DNA from: Antedon mediterranea
Lineage: Eukaryota; Echinodermata; Crinoidea; Comatulida; Antedonidae
NCBI RefSeq assembly: GCF_964355755.1
Contig: NC_092674.1
Coordinates: 8,375,001-8,439,000 of the forward strand
DNA length: 64,000 nucleotides
Reading direction: 5' to 3'
Within the stretch, counting starts at the first letter, position 1. Every line of letters starts with the position of its first letter. A program made the translations under genes and the position numbers. Under the pieces are notes generated by a model. The model was not told the origin of the DNA and did no database searches. It was given only the letters and a program-made list of their open reading frames with translations. This document shows, one piece after another, positions 1-12,872 of this stretch.

Positions 1-428
1 ACTTACACTTGTTATTTTGAAATATCAGACCTTAAAAGTGTACAAAAAAGGTTAAAAACATCGTCGGGTTGTAAAATTTCAAGAATCGTCAGCGTGTACC
101 TATATTTTCACAAACTGCAATGACCACATTTGTTAATCATTTGATTGGTCAGTTTTAACGATCGTAACCTTGAAGTTGAACTCGGTTCAACTTTAACGAT
201 TGCAGATTTCAACGATTTTTAACATTGATTTTTACCCCGGCCCTTTTCCAGTAAAAAAGCCTTTCTACCACAGCACTGATTTAATTTGTTCGGTTTGTGG
301 ACATGTGCAAGTGCCTGTTATGCCTGATTGATTTTGTGGTGCCATTTAGTACCATCAAAACCTATTAGTTTAACATGTAGCAATTATATACAAATATCAT
401 TTAATAGTATTTTACTATCAATTTGTAG

Positions 429-2184
429 GAATTGTCGGAACGAATAGGTCATGTCCGGCCTACATTTTTTGGAAAATCCTGGGGTTTCACAGATAATGAA
501 GTTTTTGACGATACTGCCTACACAAGTGATGCTATAGGTCCACACAATGATAATACATATCTGCTTGAAGCTAGTGGGTAAGCATAGAATTTTACTATTA
601 TTTCTCTGAGATTCCTTGGTAAATCATATTTTTTTTGCATGAAATCTTTTTTCACCATAGATTTATTTTAAAAAATAGATTATTAACTCCATTGAAATAC
701 AAGCTAACAAGTAAGCCACCGTGGGAAAGGTGTCATCGGATATGACTGTTTCAATCATCATCTAATCAGACACTGGTGTTTGTAAGACACGCCAATGAAT
801 TAAACTCTGTCTACACTATCAAACTAGTTCAACAAAAGTGTGTTATGCCCAAATATGGTAGTGATATGACATCATCCCCATATATGGGCACATCACATTT
901 TTTTTTCACATTAACTTTAGTCTTAGGTGCTTGAAAAGAGGAGAAAAAAAAACTGTGACAGACCTTTGACCTGAAAGAATTCTGGGAATGTTAAGCAAGC
1001 TATAGTCGCACAAGATTTAATGTTCAAAAATCTCTGTTTCTGTTTTGCAGTATTCAAGTGTTTCATATCCTTCATCATGATGGGGAGGGAGGTGAAAATC
1101 TTCTGGTTGATGGCTTCAATGCTGCCAGCATTCTTAAACTTAAACATCCTGATTATTATGAAGCTTTGGCTCGAATCCCGATACGAGCTGAATATATTGG
1201 AGATGGTCACGAAGTTATAAGTATTATTAATCTGATTCAAGAAAATAAAATCACAAAAGAGATTGATGCTTTTAGGTGAATTCAAATTTGTATATTTACC
1301 AAACAAATAGTTTTTTAGTGTTTTTTTATATTTTGTATCGCATTATTTTTTTTCAATTTTAACAATTGAAAGTATCGTACTGTATTACATTTTTTATGCT
1401 CAGCTTTTTGGGAAAAAATGGAGAATTTTTTTTGATGCGGTAAGCTAGTGAATATTACGCTTTATTGAGTATAACAGTCAATTACTTCCCATACAACTCA
1501 TGTATTCATTACTTTTATATTAGTAAATGATAATAAATTGAATGACATATATTTTTAATTGCTTATTTGATGTTGAGAACCAAAACACTTTTATATTTAA
1601 TGAAAACTTCCAGTTACAATAATTCTCCAAAAACAACTCTTTAATTTGAAATGTTGCCCTGCTTTTGCCTAAAGCTCTGACTACACTATCAAACTAGTTT
1701 GACAAAAAAAGTGTGATGTTCCCAAATATGGTAGGGATATGACGTATGTCACATATAGTTTGATAGTGTAGACAGAGCGTAATACTGAAATAATAATCTT
1801 GGTGCCAGCATTCATTTTGTCCAGGACCCTATATGTACACGGTCCCAGGAACCACAACCTGGACCTGGATAAAGTTGAATTTACCATTTATTTAATTTAT
1901 CTTATAGGTACAACCCTTTCGATCGAGCATTGCTTTCACACACCTCCTTTGAAGACACCAAACTATTCTACAAGGCACTTAAAGCTTTGTCTGCAGAAAT
2001 TAATTCACCACTGAATGAACTGAGGATGAAATTGACACCCGGCCGTGTGTTATTTGTTGACAACTGGAGAGTTCTTCATGGAAGAAATTCCTTTAATGGC
2101 AGCCGTGTCTTGGCTGGATGCTACCTTCCAAAAGACCAGTTGAACAGTCGTTTAAGAACTATTGCTGGTTTAAATATTTACTAA
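429..2184 (+). CDS. TMLHE: Trimethyllysine dioxygenase, 3' three exons (partial)
   Basis: Fe(II)/2-oxoglutarate dioxygenase that hydroxylates N6-trimethyllysine, the first step of carnitine synthesis, in mitochondria. Exons read as 429..577, 1051..1275 and 1908..2184 (stop TAA); phases join as GG|T and AG|G with GT-AG borders. The first exon carries the HxD iron motif as HND in PHNDNTYLLEASG. The middle exon has the FHILHHDGEGGENLLVDGF segment typical of TMLHE. The last exon has the distal histidine in NWRVLHG and the 2OG-binding arginine in SRVLAGCYL. The match LIRYNNYDRA (human) to AFRYNPFDRA across the last junction supports the splice. The 5' exons lie left of the window, so mitochondrial targeting cannot be seen. 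BBOX1 is the paralogue, but the LKPGRVLFIDNWRVLHGR-like block favours TMLHE. Confidence 0.9.
801..923. mobile_element. Palindromic MITE A, copy 1 (right end lost)
   Basis: Starts with the family terminus CTCTGTCTACACTATCAAAC and contains the core CCAAATATGGTAGTGATATGACATCAT; the right terminal repeat is missing. Lies in a TMLHE intron. Confidence 0.75.
1672..1779. mobile_element. Palindromic MITE A, copy 2 (compact)
   Basis: Both termini present (AGCTCTGACTACACTATCAA and TTGATAGTGTAGACAGAGC) with a shortened centre. TA flanks both ends. In the last TMLHE intron. Confidence 0.85.
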
Positions 2185-2428
2185 GTTTGGCACAATCAAA
2201 AAGAAATAATTAGGAGTCTTGCGGTTTGCGATGACCTACGACCTACTACGTCAAGTTAATTCATTATACACATGCATGGATGTTGCTTCTTCGCTTTATA
2301 CCATGGCACAGTTTTCTTAATTTTTAGGTCTCTGCTTAAAGTCTATTTTTAGACTTATTTTGACCACCATCCACATTTATACTTAATTATTTATAAAAGA
2401 AATATATTATGTATTATTTGTGGAAATC

Positions 2429-2434
2429 AATAAA
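2429..2434 (+). terminator. Candidate poly(A) signal of TMLHE
   Basis: AATAAA lies about 245 bases after the TMLHE stop codon and is followed by A-rich sequence (AACAAACAAACAA). It is the best-placed hexamer before the next gene. Confidence 0.5.
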
Positions 2435-3756
2435 ACAACAAACAAACAAACAATTGACACGACCTAACTAGTTCCTAGGTCGTCTACCGTTGCCAATCAA
2501 AATCTCTATTTATTATGACAATATATTTGATAAAAGAGTACTTCCCAGGTTTTACTATATCTGTTAATATGAAATTATAAATCTAAGAATTTATTTTATT
2601 TTTTATATATTCACTATAAAAATATCCATCACAAAGACTAAAATAATTAATAAAAAGATAATTAATCCAATAACAATTAAATTGATATTACAATTTAATT
2701 AAATTTTTATTTTTACCATAAAAAAAACAAAACACCTGTTGATTTCCAACTACAGTATATTTTTTCAATTTACAATTATTTTACACTTGTACAATATTTT
2801 AATTTATAGTTTTATGTGGTAGATATTTATTTCTAATGAATAATAAATATATTAGTACAGGATACTGTATAAAGGAATTATTACACTGTTCTTTCCTAAA
2901 TTATTATTGTTTGTGGTATTATTTTATGATATATAATACATATAATTTATGAAAATAGAAAAATACTGTATATAATTTTATTGGGTAATTACTTATGTAC
3001 TATACTACTTAATTGGTGATTTTAAATGAATGCACTGGTGACATTAATAGTTATAGGCCATAATATTGTTATGATTTGACAAATTTATTTTATATTCTAC
3101 AATATACAGTTAACTCTCCAGAAATCTGAATTCCTGAAAATTAAATTAAAACCCAAACTTTTCCCAACAGTAATACAGTAATATTTTTCCTACTGTGTAA
3201 AATGCATTCTAAAAACAGTACTTTCCAGAAAGTATTTTGGGCCAACGAAAAGGCGTCTGGAAGAGTTGTATATGTTGCCAATTATTCTTTAGAGGTTTAT
3301 ATTCAGTGTTCCCAACAAATTTGAAACTTGGTCAGTACTATACGGTAAGCATGACGGAATATAATATGTATTTAAAGGTTTTAATAAAATAAATGGATAT
3401 GGACCATTTTTTTGCAACTCTGGAACGTATTATTCGATACATATGTACCAAGGACAAAATAAAAAAAACGTGTAAAATTGTTTTATATTATTTTTGTCTT
3501 GTCCGACATAAAACCCACCGATATTTGATAAAAGCATGTACAATATGTTTAATACCTATGGATAGAAGACACTTTAGGCGTTCCATATTCACCATCAACA
3601 TGTTTTGGTTTGCCGCCCTCTATAGTGTGTCGCGAGCGAAGCAAAATAAAATGAAAGAGCGGTTTATATTGGAGTGTTGTTAGAGTTTCACTGTTCCAAA
3701 AAACTGTTTTTATTATGATTTTTAAGATTAGTATACCTAGGTTTGTATAGTTTAAT
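2435..3756. other. Intergenic, TMLHE to TTC14
   Basis: Very AT-rich spacer with no convincing exon. A 96-codon open frame at 3393..3683 has no recognisable domain and sits where the TTC14 promoter and 5' UTR should be. No transposon boundaries were recognised here. Confidence 0.5.
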
Positions 3757-6700
3757 ATGGATAGACATCTGTGGGAAAGAGCCGTTCATTTTCATGGCGC
3801 AGATCTAAAGGAACTCGTGCAAAATGAACAAGGAACTTTCCCAGGTCAGCAAGAAGGCCCATCATCAGCATCATCATGTGTTGCATTTGTCGGGGAAGAA
3901 CCGCAACTCCAACCAGCAACAGTTGGCCCATGTGTAGGGCTAGCCTCAAGTGCAGAACCGCCGGCGTCTGAATTAAGTGGAACAAGTGACGTATCTGCGC
4001 GGTAAGTTTGAGCAGGGGTCATCTACAGGAATCTATAATTTGTGAATAAATTAAATGTTGACATAATATTTTTTTTTGCAGAAAATTTTCTGAGAAAATG
4101 AAATTGTTCATTGCTAAAAAGGCTGATATGCTTTTTAAGAGTGAAGATTTAGTTTGCTGCGAACCATCGAATACAATTTTAGACGACAACCATTACGCAG
4201 TTTTACCGCCACTTGAACAATTCATGAAGACGCCAAGTAAAGAAAATCATGAGAGAACTTTCAGTATCATAGCGGTAAATGATGTAATGATTGGCCGCAT
4301 CTTAACACTTAAAGACTTTGGCTTATTTGTACGTCTACTTTGCTTCTGCGGTGAAAAAGAAAGATGGTTTGGCAATATCAATGCAGTAGCTTTTCTGCCA
4401 GTTGCAGAACTTTGTGATCGTTACTCCAAGAGTGTCAAAGTTGAAGATTTTTCTGTAGGTGACCTGGTCAGATGTCAAGTGTTAAAACTTGTTCCAGATG
4501 CAAAGGTCATAGTGAGTTTGAAGACACAGGAAACGACCAACGGCGACCCGGATTTATTTTTGGTATAACGTTTTTATATTTTAACTAAATATTGTTCATA
4601 TGTCTACATTGACTTCTTTGTAATTGGTTTTTACTATACTTGGTATAAATTTATTTAAAAAAAATGTAAATCTCTTGTCGAGTTCAAACAAATGTATAAA
4701 CAGAGACATTGTTTTTAATGTATAAGTGAAGTCTTTTTTTTCCTTTTCTGAACTTTATTGTATCAATATTGCCTTGCATCTTAACTAAATTGTACACAAT
4801 ATGATTTAAAACACTTTTTTGATAAAAAAAAAAAACATGTAATTAATTATGTTATATATTATATTGTTGGAAATAAACATTATGAACATTTATTCAAGAA
4901 GGTCACCTCAACAAAGAAGCATAACATAAAATAAACATTTAAAAGTATTCAATTAAAACGGTTTTGTTGAGAGCCCCATAAATTCAGCCCACACTACACT
5001 GAAAAGGTCACATAGTGATCAATCAAATTATGGTCCTAAATATCTACCAATTTTATTTGAACAAATACACATTTCCCTACTATAAACATTGGAAATGAAT
5101 TGGTTTTAATAACTTAAAGTACTTTTTGCAGGGTTTGATAGAGGATTCGGATGTACCCGTCCATTACAGCAAAGGTCTTGAACTGGATGAAAGCTTCGAA
5201 AGTTATGACACCATACTATGCAACTCAACAGGATTTGACAACCCATATTCATTAAACAGTCTCCTTCCTATTCTGGGATTGCAAGGGAATGAGTTCTCGT
5301 CACTAATGAGAGGCCTACAAAAGTAATGTTGAAAAAGTATTTTGTTTTAAATACAATAGAACCCCTCCTTTGAGACACCTCTATTCAAAGGACACCCCAG
5401 TTATGAAGAGGACACTTTTTTGGGTCCCAAAGCTGTCCACCTAATAGAGGTTCTACTGTATCGATAATCAAGAGTAATAATATATCTTGTGTACAATTGT
5501 TTTAGTTAAAAGAATGTCGTCTTTCACAAAGTTTTGACTGTGTCTGAATTTTTTTTTTTTTATGAAATTCTTTTTTTTTTTTAGGTCTGCTTTTGACAAA
5601 TCTGAACTAGCAGAAGGATTGAATTCTGTACAGTCAAGTAAATGGTCTATGGAAATGTAAGTAGGCTGTAATAAGTTTATATCATATTTCTCGGGTACTG
5701 GACATAAACCAAGCAACATTGCAAGGCACAATTACATTTTATTCTCACTTTTTCTCACAATTCTTAAAGGGCATCAATCTGTTTTATTGTAGTGTTACTA
5801 AAAATAACCAAATTCTTCGATTCTATTTACTAAATTCAGTGTGGCTAAGGGAGTGTTGCTATTCAAATCAGGTGATTACATGCAAGCGGTGTCAAAGTTC
5901 GACAAGGCACTTCAGATGTATCCTAAAAACATAGAAGCACTGGTAGCCAGAGGAGCACTGTAAGTAAACACACTATAAATATATACAGTCATTATGGTAT
6001 AAGAATACATACAGTCTATTAATAACATTAAGTTGTTTTTTTGCACGAGCAACTGGTATTTATACTGGTATTTATAGTCAACTGCTGTTTACTAGACCAT
6101 GAAGGTTTTCGTCTATTTGCACCACATTTTCCATACTGTATCTCCACTGAATGTTAAGTACCATAAGCAAAGTCTGTAATACAGCATATTATTTAGTGCC
6201 TCTATCATGTTTAGGTTAGGCTTATAGCCTATCATACAGGAATCACATGTGACACCTGTATCATAGAATACAAATTATATAATCTTTTACTTTCTGTGTC
6301 TCAGCAAAATCAGGATGTTGTTAATAGTGTTAGTAGTAATTTGTAAAATTATATGAGCTATAGCCATTTATTGTTTACATTTTCCCCCTTCAGATATGCC
6401 AATCGTGGAAGCCTTAATAAAGCAATTGATGACTTTGAGAGCGCCCTCAAGTTAAATCCTGTTCACAGGAATGCTACTAAATACCTAACTGAGACTCTGT
6501 TGGAGAATGCTAGAGAGTAAGACATTTAGTTTTATGTAGTTAATAGTTTATTCACAGATTATAATTCATATTTAGAAAGCTATCAAGCAAAATGGAAGAA
6601 AACTATGGAATCGATTGTCAAATGAATTGAGGAACTGTGATACAATTATTGAAAATCAAATCTCAAAACAATTTGTCCACATCGTTTGACTGTTAAATTT

Positions 6701-9700
6701 CATATCTTGTATATTGCAGGTGAATGCACTTTTTGTAGTGTTGCACTATATAATACATCATATTGTAATTATTTACCTTTCTGAGCCATACTTTTGGTTG
6801 CTAGTGTCATATTAACGAAGCTTTCAAAAAATATATTTTCCATGTTGTACCAGGGTTTATAAATTCTCTGTAATACATTGTGTGTGTATGTGAGAGTGAA
6901 ATACCATATTTTGGGAAATTCCAAATATGATTCATTTCCTGAGCACCCCATACTTGTAATGTTGCCATTCAATTCTTCAGACTAGCAAATGACAAGGATA
7001 CTGATGGTGCAATCAAATGTTACCATAAAGTACTGGCAATAAACGAAAACAACACCGAAGCAAGAATCTGTTTGGAAAGAATATGCATAGACAAGATTAA
7101 GGCCTCGGTAAGTGTGTAAAAGTAATGCAAATGTGCACCTTGTATTGTGTGTTATTATATATATTATATTATTATTTTGACCCAAACGATGACAATCACT
7201 CACTGTCTTATAATTAGCATAGACAAATTTCTGAATCTGTTTTGTTGGTCAAAAGAAGCAAATTCTGACGTCAAACAGGAAGTTAACTAAAGCCCCATGG
7301 AACCCTCTACTAAAACTACCACTAGTCAATGTGTGGAGCTATTTGTGACCTTAAATTCATTTTATGACCCATCTTTCTGTATTTTAAAATCAAAATTGCC
7401 TATATTATGTGGAGCTAGTTTATTTAATTTTTAAGTGAAGACATAGTGAAGATAAATAAAAGAAAAAAGAAACTTTAGTTAGTTGTTACTGATTTAGCCT
7501 GTTTTGTCTTTTTCATGTCAAACTCATTGCTGATGCTGTATAATATAACTACTTGATGGGTATACCAATATCATTGTCTTTGATGTCACCTGTTGTGGAT
7601 TGCAACAATCATTAATTTCCAACCAATGATGGGTATTGTATTAAATATCAAACTTTCCAATCATTTTTCACACAAAAATATCAATCTGCATTTTTAATTT
7701 AATATTTTATAATTATTGAATTAATCATTTTCTGTCGCTATTATTTACTTTGCTTTTGCAAATCTATGGCATTCTAAACTGATCACTTACCATTTATTTT
7801 ATTTTACATTAATGACATTTTGCCAAAATACAATTTGAAAAATCAATAATTGGTTTTCTTCTCTATGATAAACTGATAAACATAACATTTAATCTTTCAA
7901 TTCTATATGGGTGTCTGACATCATACTAATCTTTTAAACATTGATTAACTTCATACTTTTTAAAAACTATTAAAACAAATTGGGTATTCTTATGATGTTT
8001 TTTTTCTAAATGAATGTTGTTTTTATGATGTCATTCTTTCCATGTGGGGTAGCAACCAAAATCAGCCAAGTCCCCACCACCAGACACAGTTCTGCCAAAG
8101 GCTTCCAGTGAGCGGGCTCTACAGAGGTTCATGATGGAGAAGTCAACAGGAGCCCTGAAAGAGTTTCTGAAGCATGATTTGTCACACAAGGACAAGTGAG
8201 TATTTTATTTGTGTACTATAAAGACCAAGGCAATCTAATGACAGGACACTGAGCTCGCCTTGCCAAGATAGGAACTCGTAACAGTCCTTTGATCTTATGT
8301 CTGCCTGCGACAATACCAACTGTACTGTACTAAGTACATATTCTCTTTGGAGCGCAGTGTCTGTTAAGGGGTGTGGAACTGATCATATCGCAGCCACAGA
8401 TAAACCCTTTGATCTCCGGAGCTCAGCATTATGTTGTTAGATTGCTTTGATAAGACATTATATATATATTTTGTTGGGATAAATATATTGATTTTTTCTG
8501 AATATAAATTAAATCAAATCTAAGCCATCGTGATAAAAATTGCCTGCTGAAAATACTACTGTACAACTACTAATTAATAAAAATATATATGTATATCTAA
8601 AAGTTAAACAAACTAGGGAGAATAGCTACTAATTGGTATTATTTTATTCTCAAACAGGATAAATAAACCAAGAAAAAAGAAAGCCTCTGCAAAAATGAAA
8701 CGACGTAGTAGATCACCTAAGAATAGTAAAAGAAATAAAGGCAAGAAAAGACGAACAAAAAGATATAGTTCTTCTAGCAGCTCTTCAAGTCCAAAAGGCA
8801 GACGAAGTTCAGTAAGATCACGCTCATCATCAATTAGTTCAGCGACATCTTCATCGTCATCATCATCAAGTGAAAGAAATAGTAGTAGACGAAAGCAATG
8901 GAAATCTAAAGAAAAGGAGAAACTATATAGTAGCTCAGAAGATGAAAAACGAGGGCGTAACAGTAGACGGAGATCAAATAACTCCAGAGATGAAGATAGA
9001 AAAGGGAGAAGTACTAAACAAGATAGAAGGAGTAACAGTAGGCGACGATCAAGTAACTTGAGTAATGATAGAGAAGAAGATAGAAAGAGAAGAAGTAGTG
9101 AAGATAGAAGGAGTAACAGTAGGCGACGATCAAGTAACTTGAGTAATGATAGAGAAGAAGATAGAAAGAGAAGAAGTAGTGAAGAAAGAAGGAATAAGAG
9201 TAGACGAAAATCAGATAACTCAAGAAATGAAAGTAGAGTGGAAGATAGAAAAAGGAGAATAAGTAAAGACCAAAGAAGAAGAAAAAGAAGCAGAAGTTCT
9301 TCTGGAAAAGAAAAGCGTTTGGGTAGAAGAAATTATGACAATTCACCACCAACACTTAAAAAACAAAAGAATTTAAAAGATAAACCAAGGAGAAAATCCA
9401 AAGAAATTGCATTTGAATGGGTAGTCAAAAATGATGATGCTGAAAAGAGTTCATCAAAGACCATTGCTATACCTGCAAGAAGAAGCAGATCCCGCTCATC
9501 TTCAGTGGAATTTATTTCAGAAATTTTCTTGGGAAAACTGAAGAAAGAAGATCTCGACAAACAGGAAGTAGAGCGAAGAAAAAAACAAATTCTTGAAGAC
9601 AAACTTAAAGAAGAACAAAGACAAAGAGAGTTATTAGAAAATCTTAACAAACAAGAACCATCAACATCTGGTAATTTGAATAGAGGTTTTGAAGATGATG

Positions 9701-12612
9701 ATCAGAAAACGGAAAGAACAACAGATAAAAGTATGGCTAATAATATTAGTAATATTGTCCCTTACTCAATAAAGGAAAGTTCTGCATCTGGCCAAGGAAG
9801 TACAGATAATCATCAGAAAAAAGGACATTGCAGTGGATCCAATTGTGGAACAAGTGATGAGGAAGACGTTGAATTATTAACATCTAAGAAACAGGAAATT
9901 GTAACTGATAACCTTAAGACTAAAGGGAAAAGTCGACACTGTAGTGGATCCAATTGTGGAACAAGTGATGAGGAAGATGTTGAATTATCAACATCTAAGA
10001 AACAGGAAATTGTAACTGATAAAATTAAGAATAATAGAGATAAAAGTCAACCCTGTAGTGGATCCAATTGTGGAACAAGTGATGAGAATCAGGACGATGA
10101 TGGAGTTTGCTTTCAAAAGGCTAAAAAATCAACAAAAATAACTGATAAAATTAACAAAAATAGAAAGAAAAGTGAACCCTGTAGTGGATCCAATTGTGGG
10201 ACAAGTGATGAAGATAAGGATGATGACAGGGTTGTCTTTCAAAAAGCTCAAAAATCAACAAAGTTAATTGATGAAATTAACAAAAATAAAAAGAAAAGTC
10301 AACCCTGTAGTGGATCCAATTGTGGGACAAGTGATGACGATAAGGATGATGACAGGGTTGTCTTTCAAAAAGCTCAAAAATCAACAAAGTTAATTGATGA
10401 AATTAACAAAAATAAAAAGAAAAGTCAACCCTGTAGTGGATCCAATTGTGGAACAAGTGATGAAGATAAGGATGATGACAGGGTTGTCTTTCAAAAAGCT
10501 CAAAAATCAACAAAGTTAATTGATGAAATTAACAAAAATAAAAAGAAAAGTCAACCCTGTAGTGGATCCAATTGTGGGACAAGTGATGACGATAAGGATG
10601 ATGACAGGGTTGTCTTTCAAAAAGCTAAAAAATCAACAAAGTTAATTGATGAAATTAACAAAAATAAAAAGAAAAGTCAACCCTGTAGTGGATCCAATTG
10701 TGAGACAAGTGATGAAGATATTGAAAAGAAAAGTGAAATAAAGAATACAAATGTAGAAACTGCAAGTAGCCTTTCAACACAAACCAGTAAAGGAAAATCT
10801 AAAAAACGACGAGACAGTGCAAGAAATAAGACAAGTGGCAGCACCAGTGATGAAGAAGATGTTGAGGGAAAGTTAAATCCAACTAAAAAAAGAAGTAGTT
10901 CCAATGGTAAAGAGGAAAATCAATCAAGTTTTCAGAAAGATGACACAATAAATACTTCACCACCTTCACGATCAAGTTCATCTTCATCAAGCTCATCCTC
11001 ATCAAGTTCATCCTCATCAAGTTCATCCTCATCAAATTCTTCTAACTCTGTGTCATCTGAAGAAGAGGAAGAAGAAGATGATGATGATCTTGATGCATAC
11101 AGAATTGATGATCCTGTTGCAATTAGATCACAAATTCTTGATATGAAGACAATATCTTTCATAGGTAATGATGGTAAAAGGTACAAACCTACAAGCAATA
11201 CACTTTGTCAGAGAAATCCAGATACAGAATCTGGAGTTAAAGGGACATCGACTGAAAGTAATCAAAGACTAGATCCTGATAATAGGCCTCCGTCTGCTGA
11301 TGGAAGACCCACTCATCAAGATCAAAGTCGGTCTGCTGGTGGATATTCTAGAAGCCCAACCCACCATGGACAAAGTCCTAATAGGCACCAACATCAGTCT
11401 GCTGGTGGATATTCTAGAAGCCCCACCCATCATGGGCAAAGTCCTAATAGGCACCAACATCGGTCTACTGGTGGATATTCTAGAAGCCCCACCCACCGTG
11501 GGCAAAGTCCTAATAGGCACCAATATCAGTCTGCTGGTGGATATTCTAGAAGCCCCACCCACCATGGACAAAGTCCTAACAGGTACCAACATCGGTCTAC
11601 TGGTGGATATTCTAGAAGCCCCACTCACCATGGGCAAAGTCCTAATAGGCACCAACATCAGTCTGCTGGTGGATATTCTAGAAGCCCCACCCACCATGGG
11701 CAAAGTCCTAACAGGTACCAACATCAGTCTGCTGGTGGATATTCTAGAAGCCCCACCCACCATGGGCAAAGTCCTAACAGGTACCAACATCAGTCTGCTG
11801 GTGGATATTCTAGAAGCCCCACCCACCGTGGGCAAAGTCCTAACAGGTACCAACATCAGTCTGCTGGTGGATATTCTAGAAGCTCCACCCACCATGGGCA
11901 AAGTCCTAATAGGCACCAACATCAGTCTCATGGAGGATATTCTAGAAGCCCCACCCACCATGGGCAAAGGCATGGGCACCAGTATCAGTTTGGTGGTGGA
12001 TCAATGTATGGTCAACATGGTTCAGAAAGACACTCTTCCAGTCCAGATGCTAGGTTCATGTGTACAGGTTCTCAAAGAGATCTTGATAAAAGGCACCAGC
12101 ATCCTACTTCAGAAGATCGTGGCAGGCAGTCACCAAGATACGGCTACCAAAGTTCTGAGAAGTGGAATCGGCAAGGTCCTGATGACTGGTATCGATACCA
12201 AGGAGGCCAAAGAGGCCAATACCAATCAACTAGACATGGTCGATATGGCCAAAGTACTGATTACAAATATCAGCACCATAAATCTGGTTCTCCATTCTCA
12301 CGACGGAGTCACAGAGATTCAATTCCTTACAATAGACATCAACCTCATAGTCGTAAAGCACCTAACAGTACTAGGTATTCTGAAGGAAATCGTTCTTGTT
12401 GGACAGCCAATGACTACATTAAAAGAGATAAAACCTTTTTGCAGTACTACAATACCTTTGACTCAAATCCTTTTGGAGTGAGGTTAGATAAACATGAGAT
12501 GATAAAGGAACTGTATGAGAAAGACTTTAAATCAGCTTCATTTGCTGCTGCAACCAGTAGATTGGGTCTCAAGGAACCGCATCGAAAATGGTGGAAGATT
12601 GAAATTGATTAA
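3757..12612 (+). CDS. TTC14: Tetratricopeptide repeat protein 14 with giant repeat-rich C-terminus
   Basis: Exons 3757..4001, 4082..4562, 5132..5322, 5585..5656, 5840..5959, 6394..6516, 6981..7107, 8053..8195 and 8658..12612 total 5457 nt (1818 aa) and close in frame. The N-terminus [14 protein letters not shown] matches the human MDRDLLRQSLNCHG, and [12 protein letters not shown] matches HYAIMPPLEQFM. An S1-like domain spans about residues 142-230; the block ending SLMRGLQK follows. TPR units at about 328-450 include [19 protein letters not shown]. Exon 9 encodes an RS/K/E-rich tail, eight 42-aa-type CSGSNC repeats, a poly-Ser/Glu/Asp tract, ten 22-aa [11 protein letters not shown] repeats and a non-repetitive end with [13 protein letters not shown]. 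Human TTC14 is about 770 aa, so the tail is more than doubled. The function of TTC14 is poorly known; S1 plus RS-type sequence suggests RNA association (inference). Confidence 0.93.
5345..5462. repeat. Dispersed repeat C, copy 1
   Basis: CAATAGAACCCCTCCTTTGA through CACCTAATAGAGGTTCTACT: a weak inverted repeat with internal GGACAC and GGGTCCCAAA blocks, also seen at 18362 and 22960. In TTC14 intron 3. Confidence 0.5.
8225..8449. mobile_element. MITE B, copy 1
   Basis: Inverted ends CCAAGGCAATCTAATGACAG and TGTTAGATTGCTTTG. Shares GAGCTCGCCTTGCCAAGATA in inverted orientation with the other two copies. In TTC14 intron 8. Confidence 0.75.
9022..9183 (+). repeat. Two-copy 81-bp coding repeat in TTC14
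   Basis: Two adjacent 81-bp units (starts 9022 and 9103) encode a 27-aa RS-type segment beginning [16 protein letters not shown]. The copies are nearly identical, which points to recent in-frame duplication inside the Arg/Ser-rich tail. Confidence 0.9.
9829..10711 (+). repeat. Coding minisatellite of CSGSNC repeats in TTC14
   Basis: Eight copies of the motif [11 protein letters not shown] (last copy [11 protein letters not shown]) each followed by an acidic then a lysine-rich stretch. The central copies have a 126-bp period (42 aa) and carry a BamHI-like GGATCC in each unit. Copies 4 to 7 alternate DED/DDD after GTS, hinting at a 252-bp higher-order unit. A degenerate ninth trace ([11 protein letters not shown]) lies at about 10837-10866. 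Confidence 0.95.
10966..11090 (+). repeat. Poly-Ser then poly-Glu/Asp tract in TTC14
   Basis: An imperfect TCA/TCC trinucleotide run encodes more than twenty serines, then an E/D run. It is part of the TTC14 reading frame and is a likely length-polymorphic site. Confidence 0.9.
11329..11988 (+). repeat. Coding minisatellite, ten 22-aa units in TTC14
   Basis: Ten in-frame 66-bp units encode variants of [19 protein letters not shown] followed by HQH or YQH. Variation is confined to A/T/H at position 3, H/R at position 13, and H/Y near the end. The last unit is degenerate (GQRHGHQYQ). The unit length is a multiple of three, so the reverse and +1 frames also stay open across it. Confidence 0.95.
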
Positions 12613-12872
12613 TTAATTAATTAATTTGTCCAACTGTATATGACTTAGCATAGTCCCAAGGAGCTTGTGTAGGAACTTTTTGTTAAGGCTGGGATTAAAC
12701 TTTCAGTTGATGGTTCCCGCTGCTCGCATACAAACTGGGAAGAGTTTGAGGAGCTTATCTGCTGATTATCCTCTTAAAAGAGCCCAGTCGAATATGGCTG
12801 TTGCTACGTTAAAAAGGAGTTTACCAAATTATTTATTTATCCTAAATTAAGGGAATTAAACTGTACTCTGTT

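Noticed and set aside
3393-3683. 96-codon plus frame before TTC14
   Set aside because: No domain, and it lies in the promoter/5' UTR zone of TTC14.
9014-9355. 113-codon minus frame rich in Phe/Tyr
   Set aside because: Antisense of the Arg/Ser/Glu-rich TTC14 coding repeat.
11269-11979. 236-codon minus-strand frame
   Set aside because: Antisense shadow of the same repeat, with repetitive MVGGASRIS units and no support.
11300-12481. 393-codon plus-strand frame overlapping the TTC14 exon
   Set aside because: It is the +1 shadow of the 66-bp coding repeat; the TTC14 frame has the conserved ends and intron phases.
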